Shown here in pieces: positions 48,201 through 57,130 of a stretch of DNA of 64,000 bases. Source of the DNA: Setophaga petechia (lineage: Eukaryota; Chordata; Aves; Passeriformes; Parulidae). The notes under the pieces are model-generated. The model was not told the origin of the DNA and made no database searches. It saw only the letters and a program-made list of their open reading frames with translations. Position numbers and translations under genes: made by a program. Location: the NCBI GenBank assembly GCA_024362935.1, contig JANCRA010000179.1, forward strand, positions 186,001 to 250,000, given 5' to 3'. Every line of letters begins with the position of its first letter. Positions within the stretch are counted from its first letter, which is position 1.

Positions 48201-48846
48201 AAATGTGGAGTATTTTGGATGTGTGTTTACAACAGTGATATTAAAATTAGTGGCTTTGAGAGAAAATAAATAGAACTCAAGAGGTAGAGAAAACAAGGAT
48301 ATAAACCCATAAAAACCACATCCAAACCCTGTTTATCTTCAGAAAAGTCATTTTGGGAATCAACATCCACCATAAATAGATTTTTTTACCTGTTAAATTT
48401 AAAAATATGAGCAGGAAACATTCTCAGTGCTGTTGGCTCCCTCTGCTCTGGTGCAGTTTCTGTTGTTTCCAACCATTCCATTCATGTTCAAATTCATTTA
48501 AATCTTGCTTTGCTTGATAAATAACAATAAATAACAATATAATAATAACAATAATAATAAATAACAATATAATAAATCAACTTCCCTGCACAAGGGCCCT
48601 ATTTTTTACTCATTTTCCAGCCTGGGTTTCTCTCATTCTAAATTTTTAATCCTGAAGAATTCAGGATTTTACCTGCTCAAATCCATCCATGCCATTATCC
48701 CAGAGCACTGAGCATCCCCATCCACCTTGGATGGAGCAGGAATTCCCTGTCCTGTATTTTTTTGCTCCCAAAATTTTCCAATTTTTGCCCAAAATTGTTC
48801 TTTTGGAGGAATATCCATCCACCAGATCATGTAGGTCTTGGTGGTG

Positions 48847-48900
<54 letters not shown>

Positions 48901-51900
48901 TTTTGTGAATTTTTATTATTATTATCCCAGTTATTTGGGACAAATTAAAGAATTATGGGGTCAATGGGACACTAAACAGACTTTGGCACGTGTAGGAAGA
49001 GGGGACTGGCAGTGCCACACAAGTTTTTAATCCTATTTTGTCACACAAGTTTTAATCCTATTTTTTCACCCAAGTTTTAATCCTATTTTGTCACACAAGT
49101 TTTAATCCTATTTTTTCACACAAGTTTTAATCCTGTTTATCCCTCCTGCTCATCTGCACTCACTGAGTTCCACGTGCATGGAAATATCTATCAATTCTAA
49201 GTGCAAGAGGTGCTGAGGAAAATCAGAAAGTTTGGCCAAGTTGTTTTTTGAATTTTAAGTTTAATCAGCAAAATCCCAAACTTTTCACTTCAGCAGGAGT
49301 TTGGAGCAACTGAGCTTGAAAGTTGTGGGATTTGAAATTTAAGGGATTCTCAAAACACAAAAATTCACAGTGAACAGGGATATATTTATAAAATATATCT
49401 ATAAATAAAATCTTTAAATTAATTTTTAATTTATTTATAAAAATTTCATCCTGATTTATCACCAAGCTCTTCTTGCTCTGCCTCAATATTCTCCTTTTGA
49501 AGGGATAATTTTGCACTAATTTTGGGCTTCTCCCACTCCTCAAAACACAAATCCACTGATCCTGGGAGCTCCAAAGGAATTCTTGCTCCCACTCCTCTGG
49601 AAATCCTGGAATTTCTGCCCCTGGCTTGGGCAGGAGAAGGAAATTCCCCCATAATATAATAAAGAAGAAATTCCACATTAATATAATACAAAAGAAATTC
49701 CACATTAATATAATAAAAAAGAAATTCCATTGATCCTGGGAGCTCCAAAGGAATTCTTGCTCCCACTCCTCTGGAAATCCTGGAATTTCTGCCCCTGGCT
49801 TGGGCAGGAGAAGGAAATTCCCCCATAATGAAATGAAATTCCACATTAATATAATAGAAAAGAAATTCCACATTAATATAATAAAAAAGAAATTCCACAT
49901 TAATATAATGAAAAAGAAAATTCCATTTATCCTGGGAGCTCCAAAGGAATTCTTGTTCCCACTCCTCTGGAAATCCTGGAATTTCTGCCTCTGGCTTGGG
50001 CAGGAGAAGGAAATTCCCCCACAATATAATGAAATGAAATTCTACATTAATAAAATAAAAAAAGAAATTCCACATTAATATAATAAAAAAAGAAATTCCA
50101 CATTATATTTCCAACAAGTGCCCTCATATTAATATAATAAAAAAGAAATTCCATTGATCCTGGGTGTTCCAAAGGAATTCTTGCTCCCACTCCTCTGGAA
50201 ATCCTGGAATTTCTGCCCCTGGCTTGGGCAGGAGAAGGAAATTCCCCCATAATGAAATGAAATTCCACATTAATATAATAGAAAAGAAATTCCCCCATAA
50301 TATAATAAAAATGAAATTCCACATTAATATAATAAAAAAGAAATTCCATTTATCCTGGGAGCTCCAAAGGAATTCTTGTTCCCACTCCTCTGGAAATCCT
50401 GGAATTTCTGCCCCTGGCTTGGGCAGGAGAAGGAAATTCCCCCATAATATAATAAAATGAAATTCCACATTAAAATAATAAAAAAGAAATTCCATTTATC
50501 CTGGGTGTTCCAAAGGAATTCTTGTTCCCACTTGTTGGAAATCCTGGAATTTCTGCCCCTGGCTTGGGCAGGAGAAGGAAATTCCCCCATAATATAATAA
50601 AATGAAATTTCACATTAATATAATAAAAAAGAAATTCCATTTATCCTGGGTGTTCCAAAGGAATTCTTGTTCCCACTTGTTGGAAATCCTGGAATTTCTG
50701 CCCCTGGCTTGGGCAGGAGAAGGAAATTCCCCCCATAATATAATGAAATGAAATTCCACATTAATATAATAGAAAAGAAATTCCCCCCATAATATAATAA
50801 AAATGAAATTCCACATTAATATAATAAAAAAGAAATTCCATTGATCCTGGGAGCTCCAAAGGAATTCTTGTTCCCACTCCTCTGGAAATCCTGGAATTTT
50901 CTGCCCCTGGCTTGGGCAGGAGAAGGAAATTCCCCCATAATATAATAAAATGAAATTCCACATTAATAAAATAAAAAAGAAATTCCATATTAATATAATA
51001 AAAAAAGAAATTCCACATTATATTTCCAACAAGTGCCCTCACAGAGCCAAAGCAAGCTGAGAGCAGTGTGGTGGTGATTGCAAAAAAATCCTTTAGAGTG
51101 GGCACAGAGAGGCCTTTTTATGAAATAATTTGACAATTAACCAGCCCACACATCAATTTCCTGCTCCAGCACCATTTATTTAAAAATATATCCCTCAACT
51201 AAATAAAAAAAAAGACATTTAAAAGGATTTTTTTCAGACTATTTTTGGAGGCCTACTCCTGCGGCCTTTGTCTTGTGCTTGAGCTGAACTTCAGCAGGAA
51301 GAGATTAAAGCTTGAGGCAAAGCCAGGCTGCCTAAGCCAGTCCATAAATCTTAGGCCAGCTTTAAGGGTTGGTTTGAAGCTCAGCTTTGCCTCAGCACCA
51401 GAAGTTCTGAAAAATTTCCATCTTCATTTGTGGCCCTGCCACTTCATTTGTGGCTTTGGAGTTTGGTTTGCTCCCAGCTGGAGCAGGAAAATTGGGAATT
51501 TTTTTGGGATCTTTCCCCCAGCTGATCCCAGCCTAGGGATGAGCTGCCTTGGACTGCCTGGCACAGAAAATTTCTTTTTTTTTTCCATGGGTAACAAAAA
51601 ACTTCAAATTGCCCGAATATTTTTTTCCCCTCAGAGTCCAAAGGCACAAAACAGAGAGGAAAATCCTCTCGGGGAAGAATGTGGAAAGACAAATTTTAAT
51701 TTAATTTGGAGGTCTGGAGCTTATTTCCAGCAGTTTTCTGGATCCATGAGGGAGCCAGGATTATCTTTGACTTCTGATAAATCTTGAAATCTTTCACCAC
51801 AAATGAAGTTTTCCAGGAGCTTATTTTCCTTTTATCCAATGAGTCTCTGAGAGGGAAAATATGTAATTATTTACTCTAAAATCCATCCACTTAGCCCTGT

Positions 51901-54495
51901 GTGTTTATTATGAATCATTCCTTGGCTGGAAAAAAAGAAAATAAATCTGAGTTGCTCATAAACCCCCCTGTTAGTAGGAAATGCTGAGATTTGGTATTTA
52001 CAGCTATTAAAAACTGCATCAAGGAAGGTGCTTTAACAACCTGAGGCCTGGGGGTTTTGGCTTTATGAATTGAGCTGTGGAATTTCTGCATTTTTGAAGT
52101 TTTCAGGGTTTTATTTTAGGCTTGGAAAGAGCTGAATGTGCCTAGCAGGGGGTGAGACTCCAAATTATGGATCCATATCCATAATTATAGATATATATAT
52201 ATATCCATAATTGGTTATTTGACTCTGCCTCAGCCCCCCCATCTCTTTGCTGCTGGTTTCATTATTTTAAAGTCAATTTTGAAAGTCAATTTTGGGGTCA
52301 GTTGTTGGAATCTGAAGTGCAGGGAACTCTCAGAACTTTGGGGGTGTTTAAGCCAGAGTTTAGAATTAAACCCAGGATTTGATCTGAGGCCTTGTGGAAA
52401 GGCCCCAGACTGAGGTGCTGGAGGGAGAATGGGGATTTGTGGTTTAAAGCAGAGACAGGTTAAGCTAAGGAAAGGAAAGTTTGGAGTTTTAGAGTTTAAA
52501 ATATAAAAATAAAAGCAGTTCCAGAGGTAAACAAGGAGTTCAGAACGCAGCACTGCAGGTTTGTGTGCTAAGATTGGCTAAAAAATCTCACCCTGTAACA
52601 TGGGCCCATGAGATGAAATATTTAAGGATTGGGTCAAAACCATAAATATAAATATAAATATAAAATAAATATAAATATAAATAAACATTCCTTATTAGGA
52701 ATGTTTTCTTAATTAATAAATCCTTTAAAAATCTTGTAATTAAGGGTTTTGTGACCTTCTGAGCCATGCTGTAACAATGTGAGCTGAACTCACCCTTCCT
52801 GCCTATGGAGAAGATAAGAAAAATAAATCACATCACCTAAAAAATTCAGAGTTCCCATCCCTAACTCATTCAAAATTCATCAAAATCCCCACAGTCAGTG
52901 TTTGTACCTTTGCCTCCTGCTGATTTTCCTGGGCTGGCAATAAACCATCAGAATAAAAATCTTTTCAGTGATTATAACAAGGAAAATCAGTCATTATTGC
53001 ACAAAGGATTTTAGGCTTGAATTTTAGACACAAACCCTGGGACAAAAAAAATTAAATTTTGGATAAAACTGTAGAATCTTGTGGAAAAATGTGCATTTCC
53101 AGGAGGAATCATTTAAAAACAGGTGATGAGTTTGGAAAAAGCAAGAACCATCCATGAGTTACAGTTTTTAAGGGAAAACATCAGCTACAGCTGATCAGGT
53201 TGCTCAGCTTGATTGGGGTTTTTATGTCAGAAAGTCTCTCAATTGAAGGGATATTTATAGAGATTTATATTTTTATTTATACATTTATTTATAGGGATTT
53301 TATACACAGCCACCCATGAATTCTCTTTTTTTTTTTGGCTCTTTCATTCCAAGGGCAAAACATTCACAGGAAAAAAAAAATCACTCCTAACCAAAGATAA
53401 AATAATGTGGAGAAGTTTGTGAGTAATGCTCCTTGGTCATTTTGTCATGTTCTGAAAATGAAATTTTAGAAGAATTTTTAGATTATTTTTTAATGTAGGT
53501 GATCAGGATATTTATGATTATTATGGATATTTATGATATTTAGCATATTAGGATATTTATGATCAGGGTATTTATGAAGACACCTCGGGACGTTTGCAGG
53601 ATNNNNNNNNNNNNNNNNNNNNNNNNNNNNNNNNNNNNNNNNNNNNNNNNNNNNNNNNNNNNNNNNNNNNNNNNNNNNNNNNNNNNNNNNNNNNNNNNNN
53701 NNACTTTTAGAGAAAATTACATAAATGAAGCAATGTAGATAATCTTCCTTTCCTTTCCTTTCCTTTCCTTTCCTTTCCTTTCCTTTCCTTTCCTTTCCTT
53801 TCCTTTCCTTTCCTTTCCTTTCCTTTCCTTTCCTTTCCTTTCCTTTCCTTTTCCTTTCCTTTCCTTTCCTTTCCTTTCCTTTCCTTTCTCCTTTCCTTTC
53901 CTTTCCTTTCCTTTCCTTTCCTTTCCTTTCCTTTCCTTTCCTTTCCTTTCCTCCTTTCCTTTCCTTTCCTTTCCTTTCCTTTCCTTTCCTTTCCTTGAAA
54001 TTTCCTTTCCTTGAAATTTCCTTTCCTTTCCTTTCCTTGAAATTTCCTTGAAATTTCCCTTTCCTTTCCTTGAAATTTCCTTTCTTTTCCTTGAAATTTC
54101 CTTCCTTTCCTTTCCTTGAAATTTCCTTTCCTTTCCTTTCCTTTCCTTTGAAATTTCCTTTCCTTGAATTTCCTTTCCTTTCCTTTCCTTGAAATTTCCT
54201 TTCCTTGAAATTTCCTTTCCTTTCCTTAAAATTTCCTTTCCTTGAAATTTCCTTTCCTTTCCTTCCCTATTCCCAGAGCTCTCCAATAAAAAGCCCCCCA
54301 TACAATCACTGTGTGATTCTGTGTTTTTGAACACCAACAAGGGCAGAAAATGACCCAGCTGCTTTTATTCCCTGGTTTTTGCAGGTGGAGCTGACTGGGA
54401 ACAGCATCTACGAGTACATCCACCCCTCCGACCCACGACGAGATGAGCGCTGTGCTCACTGCCCACCAGCCTCTGCATCCCCCACCTCCTGCAAG
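31306..54495 (+). CDS. SIM2: SIM2, single-minded homolog 2 (exons 1-4, 3' part outside window)
   Basis: SIM2 is a nuclear bHLH-PAS transcription factor. The family dimerises with ARNT and binds ACGTG-core midline elements, with roles in neural, craniofacial and muscle development. Four coding exons are visible: join 31306-31480, 39734-39817, 45625-45714 and 54385-54495, with introns of 8253, 5807 and 8670 bp in phases 1, 0 and 0 and GT/AG ends. They cover the bHLH domain (residues about 1-53), the linker and PAS-A (about 77-149), roughly 152 of the 600-plus residues usual for the family. SIM2 rather than SIM1 is indicated by [34 protein letters not shown] and HPSD (SIM1, from memory, has AAR, KENS, KMRVV, LGEAWGHSSR, FIFVVAPDG, HPAD). 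Exon 1 appears identical to the mammalian protein as I remember it. Three single-base insertions disrupt the frame in exons 2 and 4. No PAS-B exon was found up to 64000. Confidence 0.96.
31481..34079 (+). other. SIM2: SIM2 intron 1, 5' part, CpG-rich
   Basis: High CpG density continues past exon 1 to about 33.9 kb. (CTC)n at 31728-31757 and homopurine runs around 32450-32490 and 33610-33640 are the only simple repeats. No additional exon recognised. Confidence 0.6.
34080..34660 (+). promoter_or_regulatory. Candidate conserved element in SIM2 intron 1
   Basis: A repeat-free block with distinct composition from the flanking GC-rich DNA: CGGATGGGAGCCAGCTAATT, GACAATAGAAATTACTAGG, TTTAAACCTGGCCACGAATG and CCATTGTACTAACC-like words. 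It contains TGTGGTTG (RUNX-type) and ACAATAG (SOX-type) cores. Intron 1 enhancers are common in developmental transcription-factor genes; conservation is not tested. Confidence 0.4.
34661..35337 (+). other. SIM2: GC-rich segment of SIM2 intron 1 with GC boxes
   Basis: 34680-34760 repeats GGGACGGGCGGCGGGGTCG-like units with GGGGCGGGG (Sp1-type) near 34716. It could be a secondary CpG-island promoter, but nothing shows transcription. 34740-34800 has GGGAGGGAAGGA runs. Confidence 0.45.
35338..35598 (+). repeat. Minisatellite, 29-bp unit, nine copies, in SIM2 intron 1
   Basis: CTCAACCAGGGGCACAGAGC followed by TCGCTGGAG is repeated nine times without length change (9 x 29 = 261). Variants alternate ACAAAG, ACAGAG and ACAAAT at positions 14-19. 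Such homogeneity indicates recent expansion. Confidence 0.95.
35599..38519 (+). other. SIM2: SIM2 intron 1, CpG-rich, no further exon recognised
   Basis: Moderate to high CpG. 36840-37250 is repeat-free with many CpGs in an otherwise AT-balanced context (GCGCGTTCGCAAATCTCTCG, ACGTGTTTACGTCTGATGCG) and may be regulatory. The 318-residue minus frame at 36152-37108 and others here show no domain. Confidence 0.5.
38520..39110 (+). repeat. G-rich minisatellite (GGGTTTGGGCTC / GGCTGTGGGCTC units)
   Basis: Around 40 degenerate 12-bp units, mixing CGGGTTTGGGCT and CAGGCTGTGGGAT variants. One strand is strongly G-rich with GGG runs every few bases, so quadruplex formation is plausible. Confidence 0.9.
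39237..39486 (+). repeat. (GGGACA)n hexanucleotide array
   Basis: About 40 units of GGGACA with interspersed GGACAA variants, ending 247 bp before SIM2 exon 2. Every unit has a GGG run. The [14 protein letters not shown] and PCPCPC frames are artefacts. Confidence 0.95.
39734..39817 (+). CDS. SIM2: SIM2 coding exon 2 (linker into PAS-A), with an apparent 1-bp insertion
   Basis: The acceptor TTTTTTGTAG ends at 39733. The exon opens GT CTG GGC GAC, completing the Gly codon split across intron 1, then [18 protein letters not shown]. The family continues KELGSHLLQ, but here one extra T at 39791 turns GCC AAG GAG into GCC ATA GGA and shifts the remainder. Skipping that base restores KELGSHLLQ exactly, ending CTT CAG|GTAGGG. 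The exon is 84 nt; 83 would keep the conserved phase. The upstream side is a G-rich repeat array and the downstream side a TCC-rich tract. Confidence 0.93.
39858..40021 (+). repeat. Polypyrimidine tract (TCC)n downstream of exon 2
   Basis: Starts about 40 bp after the exon 2 donor; built of CTCCTC and TTTTCC words, almost wholly C and T. Confidence 0.9.
40022..40435 (+). other. SIM2: SIM2 intron 2, unique segment
   Basis: Non-repetitive, ending in an A-run at 40412-40425. No exon recognised. Confidence 0.5.
40436..41160. repeat. AT-rich tract containing a perfect 108-bp palindrome
   Basis: Almost entirely A and T, mainly TATA-type words. It includes the near-perfect palindrome 40696-40803 (53-bp arms, 2-bp centre) and a third arm at 40806-40853, listed separately. 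Confidence 0.95.
40696..40853. repeat. Three-armed AT-rich palindrome (plus, minus, plus)
   Basis: Left arm 40696-40748 and right arm 40751-40803 are perfect reverse complements (53 bp each) around the dinucleotide AC. A third copy in plus orientation follows at 40806-40853, with one mismatch (C at 40846), and pairs with the right arm across a 7-bp loop. Arms contain AGTATATAGTACATTTAATA and CATACTATATTATATTATAG. Confidence 0.95.
41165..41490 (+). other. Small GC-rich island in SIM2 intron 2 with a triplicated 30-bp motif
   Basis: GCCGGGGATAAAAACCGGAC, GCCGGGGATAAACCCGACC and GCCGGGGATAAAAACCCCACC occur at about 41288, 41318 and 41346. The island stands out against AT-rich surroundings and carries CpGs. 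No frame with a domain. Confidence 0.6.
41503..41766 (+). repeat. (TTTTA)n pentanucleotide array
   Basis: Around 50 TTTTA units with an internal TTCTA cluster at 41660-41690. Frames of Phe/Ile/Leu/Tyr are artefacts. Confidence 0.95.
41805..43160 (+). other. SIM2: SIM2 intron 2, mostly unique, with a perfect 42-bp palindrome
   Basis: 41805-42870 is unique-looking AT-rich sequence. 42912-42953 is a perfect 42-bp palindrome with no spacer (ATTTTGTGCTTATTAATTAA plus T, then its complement). 42955-43090 is AATAAA-type low complexity. Confidence 0.7.
43161..45270 (+). repeat. Duplicon in intron 2, partly copied in intron 3
   Basis: 43161-43270 (GAGGTTGCTCAGCTCAATTG to the T-run) recurs at 53192-53340. 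43636-43870 recurs at 48295-48515, and 44940-45260 (CAAGGGCCCTATTTTTTACT through CCACCAGATCATGTAGGTCT) recurs at 48575-48897. Between the last two pairs, this copy holds seven tandem 172-bp units whereas the intron 3 copy holds only one partial unit. Confidence 0.9.
43829..44945 (+). repeat. Tandem array, 166-173-bp unit, seven copies
   Basis: Units start TTCTCAAATTCCTTTAAATC, continue TTGCTTTGCCTGATAAATAA and AATAACAATATAATAAATCA, and end AACTTCCCTC. Starts are near 43829, 43996, 44168, 44340, 44513, 44680 and 44846. The internal (AAT)/(AAC) stretches vary in length. Confidence 0.95.
45208..45505 (+). repeat. (ATT)n, T-run and (TTTTTA)n just upstream of SIM2 exon 3
   Basis: About 17 ATT units (45209-45259), a T-run, then TTTATTTTTA words to about 45500, ending some 120 bp before exon 3. 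Confidence 0.9.
45625..45714 (+). CDS. SIM2: SIM2 coding exon 3 (first part of PAS-A)
   Basis: The acceptor CTTCATTTCAG ends at 45624 and the donor CAG|GTACGT follows 45714. The exon is exactly 90 nt, phase 0 at both ends, encoding 30 residues: [20 protein letters not shown] then [10 protein letters not shown]. This is the beta-strand and helix core of PAS-A. VASDG rather than VAPDG supports SIM2 over SIM1. No indel is present. The flanking introns are dense in tandem repeats and duplicated segments. Confidence 0.96.
46075..47590 (+). repeat. Tandem array of an approximately 210-bp unit in SIM2 intron 3
   Basis: Each unit contains AGTGGGCACAGAAAGGGTCT, AACTGAAATAAAACTCAGAA, GCCTGAGATTGTGTCAGATA and GGAACAGGGGGTTTATGGTG followed by an A-rich AATAAAAATAAA stretch. 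The GAGATTGTGTCAGATA word falls near 46116, 46325, 46830, 47047, 47267 and 47468, with truncated units at 46444 and 46638. A single fragment (CCTTTAGAGTGGGCACAGAG) lies at 51090. Confidence 0.92.
47591..48290 (+). other. SIM2: SIM2 intron 3, unique segment
   Basis: No recognised repeat or exon. The 94-residue frame at 47610-47894 has no recognisable domain. Confidence 0.5.
48295..48905 (+). repeat. Intron 3 copy of the intron 2 duplicon
   Basis: Matches 43636-43870 and then 44940-45260 with few differences, but with the 172-bp array reduced to one partial unit (48480-48575). Ends in (ATT)n at 48848-48898, as the intron 2 copy does. Confidence 0.92.
49020..49138 (+). repeat. 24-26-bp unit, five copies
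   Basis: AAGTTTTAATCCTATTTTGT followed by CACACA or CACCCA is repeated about five times. Confidence 0.85.
49139..49554 (+). other. SIM2: SIM2 intron 3, unique segment
   Basis: Nothing recognised. AT-rich with short frames. Confidence 0.45.
49555..51035 (+). repeat. Nested tandem array, unit 146-228 bp, eight copies
   Basis: Units carry ATCCTGGGAGCTCCAAAGGA, CACTCCTCTGGAAATCCTGG and GCCCCTGGCTTGGGCAGGAG (starts near 49558, 49732, 49929, 50157, 50349, 50497, 50643, 50845), followed by a variable number of 27-bp sub-units GAAATTCCACATTAATATAA plus TAAAAAA. Unit length differences come from sub-unit number. Minus-strand frames of 100-211 residues repeating WNFFFIILM are artefacts. Confidence 0.93.
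51036..53160 (+). other. SIM2: SIM2 intron 3, mostly unique
   Basis: 51085-51145 is a fragment of the 46-47-kb repeat. 52640-52685 is (AAATAT)n. The 180-residue plus frame at 51245-51787 has no domain I recognise and lacks exon-like flanks. No exon seen. Confidence 0.45.
53192..53345 (+). repeat. Second intron 3 copy of intron 2 sequence
   Basis: GTTGCTCAGCTTGATTGGGG, TTTTTATGTCAGAAAGTCTC and ATACACAGCCACCCATGAAT match 43165-43270, with an extra 45-bp TTTAT-rich insertion at 53250-53295. Confidence 0.85.
53603..53702. other. Assembly gap (100 N)
   Basis: Exactly 100 Ns, the conventional placeholder for a gap of unknown size. It abuts a CCTTT satellite tract, a common cause of assembly breaks, and lies 682 bp before exon 4. 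Confidence 0.99.
53740..54275. repeat. (CCTTT)n tract with GAAATT interruptions
   Basis: TTTCC repeated from about 53744 to 53994, then blocks of CCTTT separated by CTTGAAATTTCC to about 54270. Minus-strand [10 protein letters not shown] frames are artefacts. Confidence 0.97.
54385..54495 (+). CDS. SIM2: SIM2 coding exon 4 (second part of PAS-A), with two apparent 1-bp insertions
   Basis: The acceptor GTTTTTGCAG ends at 54384; the exon starts GTG GAG CTG ACT and encodes [16 protein letters not shown]. The family continues HDEM. Here an extra C in the C-run 54432-54434 shifts the frame; removing it gives [16 protein letters not shown] second extra C in 54479-54483 must be removed to continue PHLLQ and reach the CAAG|GTACTG donor in phase 1. 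The observed length is 111 nt against 109 expected. Read literally the exon has no stop but gives [13 protein letters not shown], unlike any PAS domain. The assembly gap lies 682 bp upstream. Confidence 0.92.
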
Positions 54496-54604
54496 GTACT
54501 GCTGCCCACCTGCCTAAAACAGCACCAAAATTATTGCAAAAAAACAAATTCCAGCCTGAAATGTGACAAATTGCAGCCCAAAGCATGCCAGGAATCCATC
54601 AGTT

Positions 54605-55100
54605 CATTTACATTTACATTTACATTTACATTTACATTTATTTATGGCTTTGTTTTTACTTTTATTTTTATTTTTATTTTTATTTTTATTTTTATTTATT
54701 TTTATTTTTAATTTTTATTATAGTTACAGTTATAGTTATAGTTAGTTATAGTTGTATTTTTATTTTTATTATAGTTATAGTTATAGTTAGTTATAGTTCT
54801 ATTCTTATTTTTATTATAGTTATAGTTATATTTAGTTATTGTTCTATTCTTATTTTTATTATAGTTATAGTTATAGTTAGTTATAGTTGTATTTTTATTT
54901 TTATTTTTATTATAGTTATAGTTAGTTATAGTTATATTCTTATTTTTATTATAGTTCTAGTTATAGTCATAGTCGTTATAGTCATAGTCGTTATAGTTAT
55001 AGTCATAGTCATAATTATAGTTATAATTTTATTTTATTTTTATCTTATGTTTAATTTTGGTTTAGGTTTTTGTTTATTTTTTATTTATCGATTTATTTAT
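54605..55100 (+). repeat. Microsatellite cluster: (ACATTT)n, (TTTTTA)n, (TTATAG)n
   Basis: ACATTT x5 at 54607-54637, TTTTTA units to about 54715, then TAGTTATAGTTATAGTTAGT and ATTCTTATTTTTATTATAG patterns to about 55030. Confidence 0.93.
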
Positions 55101-55765
55101 TTTTATTTATCCTGTTCAAAGCTCAAATGGGGATGCAGCAGAACTCAAAACTGTGATCCAGGATTTAATGTTCTTACAGGGAATAAGGTGCCCTCAATTA
55201 AGCAGTGCCTTTTATGCTATGGAGATATTTATTTGTATTTTATTATTTTATTTTTATTTTATTTTTATTTTTATCTTTTTAAATTGTTATTTATTTATCC
55301 TGTTTGAAGCTCAAATGGGGGGAGCAGCAGGAACTTAAAACTCTGATCCAAGATTTAATGTTCTTACATAGAATAAGGTACCTTAATTTAAATAATTCCT
55401 TTTGTGCCATGGAGCTTTTTATTTTTATTTTTTTTTATTTTATTTTTATTTTATTTTTATTTATATTTATCCTGTTTGAAGCTCAAATGGGGATGCAGCA
55501 GAACTCAGAACTGTGATCCAGGATTTAATGTTCTTACAGGGTATAAGGTACCTTAAATTAAATAATGACTTTTATGCCATGAAGCTTTTTATTTATTTTT
55601 ATTTTTTATTTTATTTTTAATTTTTATTTTTATTTTTTATTATTTTATTTTTATTTATCCTGTTTGAAGCTCAAATGGGGGAGCAACAGAAACTCAGAAC
55701 TGTGATCTAGGATTTAATATTCTTACAGGGAATAAAGTACCTTAAATTAAATAATGCCTTTTATG
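55101..55765 (+). repeat. Tandem array, 172-189-bp unit, four copies
   Basis: GAAGCTCAAATGGGGATGCA, AACTGTGATCCAGGATTTAA and TGTTCTTACAGGGAATAAGG recur from near 55120, 55309, 55481 and 55669, separated by TTTTTATTTTA spacers of varying length. Confidence 0.92.
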
Positions 55766-57130
55766 AAATTAAACAATGCCTTTTATGAAATTAAACAATG
55801 CCTTTTTGCCATGGAGCTGTAAACAGGTTTTTATCTCAGCCCAGGGGTTTTTTTCATCTCTTTTATTTTCATTTTTATCTTTGCTGAGGCTGCAGAAGTC
55901 CCGTGGTGGCCTGGCTGGGCACAGCTCAGCTGCAAGGCCTGAGTGGGAAAAAACCAACAAAACCTCAGCTAAGTGGGAAATAAAAGGATATTTTGAATAT
56001 TTTAAAATAACTCTTAAATTCAAAGCTTGGACAACAAAACCAGAGTTAATCTCCACTGCAGGCAGAGCAGAAATGGGTTTGGCAAAGAAAAAAATCTCAT
56101 TTAAAAAGTGACTTTTTGTGGGAAATCTTGTCCTCTTCTGCTGCCACCCACAGAAATTTTGCCCCCACCCTTTGTGGGTGAAGTTGTCACCTCAGTGTTG
56201 CAATTTCTGTCTCAGAAATTAAAATATTCTCAAATATTTTTTCAGTTTGTTCTTCCTCGGGGCAATCCTTTGAACCTCCAAAGATCAGAGCCAGCACAAA
56301 GCAGCTCCCACTTGTGTTTCAGCATTGATTAATTTGGATTTATTGATTTCAGCTGCCAGTTCCTGGCAGTCTTTTCCAAGCACAGCTCCTAAAAATCATG
56401 TGGAAATTTTGGTTCTTGCTACAATTTTGTTCAAACAGGATAAATACAATTTCTAGTAAAATTTTGGGTTCTTGCTACAATTTTGTTCAGGATTTATTTA
56501 TTGTTTTTGCAGTTTTGGTGCCCCTCTGTGATTCCATCAGGGCAGAACTGTAAATTCTGAATTTAGGGAAGATGTTGGTGTGTCTGGGAGCACCTGGACT
56601 GCTCCAAATGCTGGAAATGCAAGAATTATTCTCTTTTCTTCCTCCCCAAATAGCTTTTTTTGGAAAAAAACCTTCCCTTGGTGTCTTGGAAAGCAAATTC
56701 TTACTTTTCTCAAACTCTTCTATATGATTATTTCATATTTTGTTCATTTCTCTGTCAGAATTTTTAAAAAATATTGATATTTTTAAAAATCATATTGATA
56801 TTTTAAAAACTTTTTCTCCCTTTTCCCAACTTACTGATAAACAGAGGAGACACCTGTGATGGAAATGATTTAAAGGTGATTTTCATGGTGGGACTGGATA
56901 ATCTTTAAAGTCTCTTCCAGCCTCAATAATTTGGTGAAATCCAGGAGTTTTCATGCAGGTTTGCTGATATTCACAATTAGTTGTGAGGTATTTTAATACC
57001 TACTGGCCTGGCAAAGGCAACAACTTCCTGTTTGGCTTAAAATTTAAATATTTTTCAATTCATTTTTGGAGATTTTTTTTAATTTAAAGCCAACTGGGAT
57101 TAATTTCTGTGTCCAAAGCAGATAATCCTA
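55766..57130 (+). other. SIM2: SIM2 intron 4, mostly unique
   Basis: A 26-bp direct repeat (AATGCCTTTTATGAAATTAA) lies at 55755-55805. 56883-56935 has a weak CR1-like piece (GGACTGGATAATCTTTAAAG). No match to the expected SIM2 exon 5 (EYEIERSFFLRMK) was found. Confidence 0.5.

Noticed and set aside
51245..51787. 180-residue plus-strand frame in intron 3
   Set aside because: Composition is intron-like, no recognisable domain, and SIM2 has no known exon here in the family; no flanking splice signals with conserved phase.
53717..54340. 207-residue Lys/Glu/Arg frame
   Set aside because: Translation of the CCTTT tract.
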